Position numbers and translations under genes: made by a program. The notes beneath the pieces were generated by a model. The model worked only from the letters and a program-made list of their open reading frames with translations. It was not told where the DNA came from and searched no databases. DNA of 10,170 nucleotides from CAMAUF01 sp046152925 (GTDB taxonomy: Bacteria > Chloroflexota > Dehalococcoidia > Tepidiformales > Tepidiformaceae), in assembly GCA_046152925.1 (NCBI GenBank), contig JBJXFX010000067.1, forward strand, positions 1 through 10,170. Direction: 5' to 3'. Below are positions 5,528 through 10,170 of the stretch, piece by piece. Position 1 is the stretch's first letter; each line of letters opens with the position of its first letter.

Positions 5528-7086
5528 TCGCCAGCGCCGCCGCCGTCACCTACGGCTATCCCGGGCGACCCGAACCCGCGCTCCGGGAGGTCTCCGTCGT
5601 CCTCGAACGGGGCGAAACGCTGCTCCTGATCGGCCCTTCAGGTTGCGGGAAGTCGACCTTCCTCCGGCTCTTCAACGGACTGGTCCCTCAGTTCTATGGC
5701 GGCCAACTTGCGGGCCAGGTCCTCGTCGCCGGGATGGACGCGTCGCGTACGCCGACGCGCCGGCTCGCGGCCACCGTCGGGATGGTGTTCCAGGAGCCCG
5801 AGGCCCAGGCGATCGCCGACACCGTCCGCGACGAGGTCGCCTTCGGGATGGAGCAGCATGGCGTCGCGCGCACCGAGATGACGCAACGCCTGGCCACCAC
5901 CCTTGAGGCGGTGGGGGTCGCCCACCTTGCCGAACGCCGGTTGACGACCCTTTCTGGCGGGGAGCGCCAGCGCGTGGCGATCGCCTCGGCGCTCGCCCTA
6001 CGTCCCGGGCTGCTCCTGCTCGACGAACCAACCTCGCAGCTCGACCCCGACGGCGCCGAAACGCTGCTCGACCTCGTGGACGGCCTTCGCGTGCGCGAGG
6101 GGATGACCGTCCTCCTCGCCGAGCATCGACTCGAGCGCGCCTGGCCGTTGGCATCGCGGGTCGCCGTCTTCGAAGGCGGCGCCGTTGCCGTCCACGCTGC
6201 GCGATCGAGCTTCCAATCTCCGGCCGTGCCGCCCGTTGTCGCCCTCGCCCGCCGTCTCGACCTTTCACCGGCCCCGCTCACGGTCGCCGAGGCCCGCGAC
6301 CGGCTCGAGGGACGCGCGCTGAGGGTCCGGCTGGCCCCGACGGCTGCAACGCCCGGCGACGTCCTCCTCGCCGCCGAGGGCGCGACGGTGAGCTATGGCG
6401 GTCTCAACGCCCTCGCCGGCGTCGATTTCGCAGTCCACGAGGGCGAAGTGGTGGCGCTCACGGGCAAGAACGGGAGCGGCAAGACGACGCTCCTCCGCGG
6501 GATCGCCGGGACGCGCGCACTGGACGAAGGCCACGTCTGGTTCCGCGGCCAGCCAGCGCCGGTCGCCGTCCGCGAACGGACCGCCTTTTGTGGCATGGTC
6601 CCGCAGGACCCGGCCATCGCGCTTTACCAACGGACCGTCGCTGCCGAGGTCTTGGAAACCATGAAGCTTCGGCGGCTGCGCCCGGACGCCGCCCTGCTCG
6701 ACCGCTGGAGCGTGCGCGAGCTCCAGGATCGGGACCCGCACGACATCTCCGTCGGCCAGCAGCAACGGGTCGCCGTCGCCGCCATGCTCGCCCACGAACC
6801 GCCCGTCTGGCTGCTCGATGAGCCAACGCGGGGCGCCGACGTCGTCTACAAGACCTGGCTCGCCGGCCGCCTTCGCGACCACGCTCGGGCCGGCGGGGCC
6901 GTCGTGGTCGCGACGCACGACGTCGAGTTCGCGGCCTCGGTCGCGTCGCGCGCCGTCGGCCTCCGCGCTGGCAAAGTGGCCTTCGACCTCCCCGCGCGAC
7001 GCGCATTCGGCCACGACGGGCCGCTCGCCACCCAGACCGCGCAGGTTGTGCCCGGCGCCCTCTTCCCCGAGGAGGTGTGCGCATGA
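5518..7086 (+). CDS. ecfA: Fused ECF ATPase EcfA1-EcfA2
   Basis: Cytoplasmic motor of the transporter, with two ABC ATPase domains in one 522-residue chain. Domain 1 has Walker A GPSGCGKST (39-47), Q-loop FQEPEAQ (Gln92), signature LSGGERQR (145-152), Walker B LLLLDEP (Asp169/Glu170) and H-loop His203. Domain 2 has Walker A GKNGSGKTT (316-324), Q-loop Gln363, signature ISVGQQQR (410-417), Walker B LLDEP (Asp434/Glu435) and H-loop His467 in ATHD. The second signature is degenerate: Val replaces the first Gly of SGG. The ATG at 5518 has GGAGG seven bases upstream; longer in-frame starts have no such support and fall inside ecfT. It overlaps ecfT by 10 bases and the next gene by 4 (ATGA). Fused A subunits of this kind occur in several Gram-positive and Chloroflexota-type ECF systems. 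Confidence 0.95.
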   Translation: MGVIASAAAVTYGYPGRPEPALREVSVVLERGETLLLIGPSGCGKSTFLRLFNGLVPQFYGGQLAGQVLVAGMDASRTPTRRLAATVGMVFQEPEAQAIADTVRDEVAFGMEQHGVARTEMTQRLATTLEAVGVAHLAERRLTTLSGGERQRVAIASALALRPGLLLLDEPTSQLDPDGAETLLDLVDGLRVREGMTVLLAEHRLERAWPLASRVAVFEGGAVAVHAARSSFQSPAVPPVVALARRLDLSPAPLTVAEARDRLEGRALRVRLAPTAATPGDVLLAAEGATVSYGGLNALAGVDFAVHEGEVVALTGKNGSGKTTLLRGIAGTRALDEGHVWFRGQPAPVAVRERTAFCGMVPQDPAIALYQRTVAAEVLETMKLRRLRPDAALLDRWSVRELQDRDPHDISVGQQQRVAVAAMLAHEPPVWLLDEPTRGADVVYKTWLAGRLRDHARAGGAVVVATHDVEFAASVASRAVGLRAGKVAFDLPARRAFGHDGPLATQTAQVVPGALFPEEVCA

Positions 7087-7961
7087 GGGCGCTTTCACTC
7101 GGCTTCGCTGCGATCCTCGCTGTCGTCACGCTTGGCAGCGTGCGGGCCGACGGCGAGGCAGGCCTCGTCATCCAAGATGGCGACGCCGTGACGACCTACT
7201 GCGTCCCGTTCCGGGGTGACGGGATCGACGGCGACGACCTGCTTACCGCCGCCGGGGTCACCTTCGACCAGTTCGGCGGCGGCGGCGGCCGCACGCTTTG
7301 TTCGCTGCGCGACAAGGGCTGCCCGGACGCCGGGAGCTTCAACGAGTGCTTCTGCCAGTGCACGGGCGGCGCGAGCTGCACCTACTGGGCGTTCTTCACG
7401 CAGCGCTACGGCGCTTCCTGGGTGTATTCGGCCGGAGCGTTCAACCTGACGCGCGCCAAGGACGGCGAAATCCACGGCTGGAAGTGGGGGCGCGGCAACC
7501 TGCAAAGCGCCCCAGCCCCCGCGCCGATCACCTTCGACCAGATCTGTGGGCATCCCCCGGGCGCCCTGGCCGCACCAACGGAGACGCCAACCGCCACGCC
7601 GACGGCCGCCGCCGTTCCACCAAGCTCGACGACCGCCCCGGCGGCAACAACCGCGGCCGCTGCCACCACCACCACGACGGCCACCACCCAGCCAACCGCC
7701 GCCAGTCCGGCGGTAACCGTGGTGACGAGCACCACCACCGCGGAGGCAACCACCACCGCCACGCCGTTCACCCCGCTTCCGCCGGGCAGCGCGACGGCAA
7801 CGGTCAGGGTCGGCGACGCCAGCCCCCCGGCGCCGCCCGCGGGCGGTAGCCCCAACGGCGATGGCGGCTCGGCCGCGGCGCCGATCGTGTTCGGGATGCT
7901 CGCGCTTGGCCTCGGGGCGGCCATCGTCGCCGCGGTCGTCTGGAGGAGGCGCCATGCCTGA
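7083..7961 (+). CDS. Secreted, membrane-anchored Cys-rich protein, DUF4430/transcobalamin beta-domain-like
   Basis: Probable surface partner in B12 capture. The 292 residues consist of a signal peptide (1-23), a globular domain (about 25-157), a Thr/Ala/Pro-rich stalk (about 163-255), a membrane helix (266-286) and the basic tail WRRRHA. The globular part has eight cysteines (40, 73, 80, 89, 91, 93, 99, 155), an even number suited to disulfides outside the cell. It also shows a DUF4430-like order: GIDGDDLLTAAGV (47-59), then CTYWAFF (99-105), SWVYSAGA (112-119) and DGEIHGWKWG (127-136). This resembles the beta domain of intrinsic factor/transcobalamin, but the resemblance is by eye, not by a profile search. 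The ATG at 7083 is chosen over a GTG at 7077 because GGAGG (7071-7075) is correctly spaced only for the ATG. It lies between ecfA and the S component under the B12 riboswitch. Confidence 0.8.
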   Translation: MRALSLGFAAILAVVTLGSVRADGEAGLVIQDGDAVTTYCVPFRGDGIDGDDLLTAAGVTFDQFGGGGGRTLCSLRDKGCPDAGSFNECFCQCTGGASCTYWAFFTQRYGASWVYSAGAFNLTRAKDGEIHGWKWGRGNLQSAPAPAPITFDQICGHPPGALAAPTETPTATPTAAAVPPSSTTAPAATTAAAATTTTTATTQPTAASPAVTVVTSTTTAEATTTATPFTPLPPGSATATVRVGDASPPAPPAGGSPNGDGGSAAAPIVFGMLALGLGAAIVAAVVWRRRHA

Positions 7962-8796
7962 GCAGCTGCGGCGCACCGCCAACTGGCTACCGTTCGTCGG
8001 GCTCAACGCGATGGGCCTGGTCGCCTACCTCTATCCCTTCTTCGTCGCGGGGACAACCGAAACGGACGCGCGTTGGTTCGAACACAGCGGCGATGCACCG
8101 CTCGTCTTCGGGGGACTGGGTGCGCTGTGTATGGCCGCGCTCATCGGCGACCTGACGAACGGCCGCCTGAACACGAAATCGCTGGCGGTGCTCGGCGTGC
8201 TCGCCGCCTTCGCGGCGGTGCTGCGTACAGTGAGCCTCCCGGCCGGCGCGAATCTCTACTTCTTCCTCGTGATCATGGGCTCGTACGTCTTCGGGGCGCG
8301 CATGGGCTTTCTCCTGGGCGCCCTCTCGTTCTTCCTCAGCGCGGTCGTCACCGGTGGCGTCGGGCCGTGGCTCCCGTTCCAAATGTTCGCGAGCGCCTGG
8401 ATGGGCGCCTCAATCGGGCTGCTCCGGCCGGCCGCCGAGACGCTCCGCTTGGGCGAACGCAAGCAGTTAGCGCTCCTCGCCCTGGCCGGGCTCGCGTGGG
8501 GCTTCCTTTTCGGCGCGATCACGAACCTCTGGACGTGGCCCTTCTGGGTCGCTGGCCCCGACATCAGCTACGAGCCGGGCCTCGGCGTCCTCGAAACACT
8601 CCGGCGGTACTGGAACTTCTACCTGCTCACGAGTCTCGGGTGGGACCTGATGCGGGCCATCTGCAACGCGGCCGTGATTATCGGGCTCGGCCTGCCGGTG
8701 CTCCACGCACTCCTGCGCTTCCGGGCCAAATTCTCTTGGGAGCCGTGGGCGCCCGAAACACCTACCGCCCCTGAGCTCTCCGCCAAGCCTCGATGA
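7954..8796 (+). CDS. ECF transporter S component, predicted cobalamin/corrinoid specific
   Basis: Integral membrane substrate-binding subunit of the ECF transporter. The 280-residue protein has about six or seven hydrophobic segments (near 11-32, 48-64, 75-91, 98-131, 137-157, 171-195 and 220-253) and a short charged C-terminal tail. It contains the stretch AFAAVLRTVSL and a FLLGALSFFLSAVVTGG-GPWLPFQM core (119-143), which I recognise from S components annotated in actinobacterial and Chloroflexota genomes. ATG 7954 is preceded by GGAGGAGG (7942-7949) and overlaps the previous stop by 8 bases. Cobalamin specificity is inferred from the riboswitch and the two putative capture proteins; cobinamide or a lower-ligand precursor cannot be excluded. 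It would play the role of CbrT, but homology to CbrT is not established. Its end overlaps the convergent SGNH gene by 35 bases. Confidence 0.85.
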   Translation: MPEQLRRTANWLPFVGLNAMGLVAYLYPFFVAGTTETDARWFEHSGDAPLVFGGLGALCMAALIGDLTNGRLNTKSLAVLGVLAAFAAVLRTVSLPAGANLYFFLVIMGSYVFGARMGFLLGALSFFLSAVVTGGVGPWLPFQMFASAWMGASIGLLRPAAETLRLGERKQLALLALAGLAWGFLFGAITNLWTWPFWVAGPDISYEPGLGVLETLRRYWNFYLLTSLGWDLMRAICNAAVIIGLGLPVLHALLRFRAKFSWEPWAPETPTAPELSAKPR

Positions 8797-9505
8797 TCAC
8801 GGGAGCCTCGACCTCTGAGCAGCGGCGATGGCCGGCTTCGTTGAGATGGACCCCGTCACCGAGGCGCCACTTCGGGTCGAACGCATCGGCCGATAGGTCA
8901 GGAAGCGAATACGGGATGTGCAGCCGCTCGCAGACGGGACGCAGCAGCGCGTACGACGCCGTTCGGCGGTCGATCGCCCAGGCGTGGCGCGTTGCTCCCG
9001 GCCCGGAGTGCGAGGTAAACGGCGCCGCTGTCACGCTGACCGCCAACTCCTCGCGGCGCACCAGCCGGCGCAGCGTCGTCTCGACGACCGGCATTACGTC
9101 GGCCAGGCGAAAGGGCGAGACGCCACCCAAGGATTTCAACGCCAGCCGATTCGCCGCACGGTAGACGCCGGTATGGGAGACCCGTTCGCTTCGGCTCAGA
9201 CGGCGCCAGACACGGTCGGCGGCCGGCGCCAGTGGGCCTAGTCGCGGCGCCACCTTGCGCCGAATCACGAGCGACTCGCACCACCAGGCGCTCCATTGGA
9301 CGGCCACCACGTCGGGCTCGAACTCTTCGGTCCAACGGTCGACCACATCGGGCAGCACCGCATTTGGCCAGAGGTATTTGATGCGCAGTTCGACGGGCGC
9401 CTGGGCGGCTTCTTCAAGCGCGCGGGCGTTCAAATGGGCGCGGCGGACGTCCGCCGGAAGGTCGCCCTTGGTCTCATTGCTGCTACCGAGATAGAGGAGG
9501 CGCAT
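8762..9505 (-). CDS. SGNH/GDSL-type hydrolase family protein, substrate unknown
   Basis: Likely esterase- or lipase-fold protein, 247 residues. The start MRLLYLGSSNETKG places a first beta strand before GSS (Gly7-Ser9), where the usual GDS would be, and Ser9 is the candidate nucleophile. Near the C terminus, GDGVHLNEAGH (216-226) gives the expected Asp217-x-x-His220 pair. The middle block normally containing GxND is not evident; VQWSAWW (69-75) is in about that place, so the oxyanion Asn may be missing. No signal peptide is visible. Shine-Dalgarno support for ATG 9503-9505 is weak. An in-frame extension to 9667 would run into the stable-RNA promoter region and the tRNA, so it was not used. 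It is transcribed away from the tRNA cluster. Confidence 0.75.
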   Translation of the reverse strand: MRLLYLGSSNETKGDLPADVRRAHLNARALEEAAQAPVELRIKYLWPNAVLPDVVDRWTEEFEPDVVAVQWSAWWCESLVIRRKVAPRLGPLAPAADRVWRRLSRSERVSHTGVYRAANRLALKSLGGVSPFRLADVMPVVETTLRRLVRREELAVSVTAAPFTSHSGPGATRHAWAIDRRTASYALLRPVCERLHIPYSLPDLSADAFDPKWRLGDGVHLNEAGHRRCSEVEAPVIIEAWRRAQGR

Positions 9506-9562
9506 GGACGTAGTCTCGGGCCTCGGCGAGGCCCCGGCCAGAGGGCAGGGGCTCGCCTGAAC

Positions 9563-9591
9563 TTGCGGACGGGCCGGGCGGGGCCCATACT
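9563..9591 (+). promoter_or_regulatory. Candidate promoter of the tRNA-tuf operon
   Basis: TTGCGG (9563-9568) and CATACT (9586-9591) are spaced by exactly 17 bases. They would start RNA near 9598, about 55 bases before the first mature tRNA. The spacer is very GC-rich (GGGCCGGGCGGGG). The short region also serves as upstream sequence for the divergent SGNH gene. Confidence 0.4.
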
Positions 9592-9652
9592 CGTAGATGA
9601 TCCGCCCCGGCGGGTCGTTTTTGTGTTGGCGTCCGTTCAACAGGTGAAGCGA

Positions 9653-9727
9653 GCCCGGATGGCGCAACGGTAGCGCAACCGACTTGTAATCGGTAGGTTA
9701 GGGGTTCGACTCCCCTTCTGGGCTCCA
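9653..9727 (+). tRNA. tRNA-Thr(TGT)
   Basis: Complete cloverleaf: acceptor GCCCGGA/TCTGGGC, D stem GCGC/GCGC, anticodon stem ACCGA/TCGGT with loop CTTGTAA (anticodon TGT at 9685-9687), T stem AGGGG/CCCCT with loop TTCGACT, discriminator T and an encoded CCA (9725-9727). Decodes ACA and probably other ACN threonine codons. First member of a tRNA-tuf transcript, equivalent in position to E. coli thrU. Confidence 0.97.
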
Positions 9728-9744
9728 GCCAACACCGCCCGCGT

Positions 9745-9831
9745 GGATGGGTGGCCGAGAGGTTAATGGCAGCAGACTGTAAATCTGCCGTGCGACGCAC
9801 TTCGGGGGTTCGAAACCCTCCCCATCCACCA
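9745..9831 (+). tRNA. tRNA-Tyr(GTA)
   Basis: Class II tRNA of 87 bases: acceptor GGATGGG/CCCATCC, anticodon stem GCAGA/TCTGC with loop CTGTAAA (anticodon GTA at 9779-9781), a long variable arm with a GTGC-GAC-GCAC stem, T loop TTCGAAA, discriminator A and an encoded CCA (9829-9831). Decodes TAC/TAT. Equivalent in position to E. coli tyrU. Confidence 0.97.
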
Positions 9832-9917
9832 TTCCCCTCCGGTCTTCGGCCGCCCGCGGGCAGCCGCCGGGCCGGGCCACCCACCTTGCAGCTCACGTCC
9901 AGCTTCGGCTGGAGCTG
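9832..9917 (+). other. Inter-tRNA spacer with UUCG-capped hairpin
   Basis: No gene. Contains a GCCCGCGGGC palindrome (9852-9861) and a stable stem TCCAGC/GCTGGA (9898-9903/9908-9913) closed by a TTCG tetraloop. This ends four bases before the next tRNA and probably helps fold or process the precursor. In many bacteria a tRNA-Gly(TCC) occupies this slot; none can be folded here. Confidence 0.6.
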
Positions 9918-9993
9918 GCCCTCATAGCTCAGCAGGCAGAGCGCGTTCTTGGTAAGAACGAGGTCTCCGGTTCGAACCCGGATGAGGGCTCCA
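9918..9993 (+). tRNA. tRNA-Thr(GGT)
   Basis: Complete cloverleaf: acceptor GCCCTCA/TGAGGGC, anticodon stem CGTTC/GAACG with loop TTGGTAA (anticodon GGT at 9951-9953), T arm CCGG-TTCGAAC-CCGG region, discriminator T and an encoded CCA (9991-9993). Decodes ACC/ACT. Equivalent in position to E. coli thrT, immediately upstream of tuf. Confidence 0.97.
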
Positions 9994-10002
9994 GACAACG
10001 AC

Positions 10003-10019
10003 CGGCGGAGACTCCGCCG
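10003..10019 (+). other. Hairpin between tRNA-Thr(GGT) and tuf
   Basis: Perfect 7-bp stem CGGCGGA/TCCGCCG with loop GAC. No T-run follows and the tuf Shine-Dalgarno lies 16 bases beyond. A processing or mRNA 5'-end stabilising element is therefore more likely than a terminator. Confidence 0.5.
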
Positions 10020-10049
10020 CCTAGTTCACCGCCCGGAGGGCACACAGCG

Positions 10050-10170
<121 letters not shown>

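Noticed and set aside
7670..7760. Repeated CCACCACCA-type units that might suggest a CRISPR or tandem repeat array
   Set aside because: These are runs of Thr/Ala/Pro codons inside the coding stalk. Unit length is irregular and there are no spacers.
7095..8006. 303-residue minus-strand open frame antisense to the DUF4430-like gene
   Set aside because: Repetitive Gly/Arg-rich product, mirrored from the Thr/Ala/Pro stalk codons; no ribosome-binding site or domain.
7954..8796. S component as a riboflavin, thiamine-precursor or biotin subunit
   Set aside because: Lacks the short length and motifs I associate with RibU, HmpT/ThiT or BioY, and the operon is led by a cobalamin riboswitch. Corrinoid specificity is therefore preferred, though not proven.
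9602..9622. CCGC-CCCG-GCGG hairpin followed by TTTTT, resembling an intrinsic terminator
   Set aside because: The stem is only four base pairs and the T-run is separated from it. It lies at the very start of the tRNA transcript, where a terminator would be self-defeating; attenuation is possible but unsupported.
9483..9998. Minus-strand open frames over the tRNA cluster, with peptides such as SSGFEPETSFLP and GEGFEPPKC
   Set aside because: They are translations of the antisense strand of tRNA genes, a well-known source of false hypothetical proteins. The tRNAs fold perfectly on the plus strand.

Overview
The window is very GC-rich and tightly packed, with genes on both strands and many 1-10 base start/stop overlaps. 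The mix of genes points to a high-GC bacterium with a cell-surface anchoring style like that of Chloroflexota or Actinomycetota: an rplS locus, a tRNA-Thr/Tyr/Thr-tuf cluster, a cobalamin riboswitch, and an ECF transporter with fused ATPases. I lean towards Chloroflexota (Dehalococcoidia-like), but this is an impression from gene content, not a phylogenetic result.

Left part, minus strand. The window opens inside rplS (ribosomal protein L19), which is cut by the window edge. Behind a short intergenic gap lies a separate minus-strand operon read right to left: an X-Pro dipeptidyl-peptidase/CocE-type serine hydrolase (1214-2959), dut (dUTPase, 777-1217) and crcB (fluoride channel, 406-780). They are joined by ATGA and GTGA overlaps. 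About 100 bases (2960-3060) separate this operon from the next and hold candidate promoters facing both ways.

Centre, plus strand. A cobalamin (B12) riboswitch at about 3071-3195 leads a five-gene operon (3337-8796) with essentially no spacing between genes. In order: a secreted, membrane-anchored alpha/alpha-toroid protein with QW-type repeats; an EcfT scaffold with an unusual C-terminal extension; a fused double-ATPase EcfA; a second secreted, anchored, Cys-rich protein resembling DUF4430/the beta domain of transcobalamin; and an ECF S component. The layout suggests a complete B12 uptake system. The two extracellular proteins would together correspond to the two domains of animal intrinsic factor/transcobalamin, here split into two surface-tethered polypeptides. 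They would hand B12 to the S component, with EcfT and EcfA powering import. This is the most interesting element of the window.

Right part. An SGNH/GDSL-like hydrolase (8762-9505, minus) runs tail-to-tail into the S-component gene, with a 35-base overlap. Then comes a plus-strand stable-RNA operon: tRNA-Thr(TGT), tRNA-Tyr(GTA), tRNA-Thr(GGT) and the start of tuf (EF-Tu). This is the bacterial thrU-tyrU-glyT-thrT-tufB arrangement without the glycine tRNA. Nothing in the window looks like an insertion sequence, prophage or CRISPR array.
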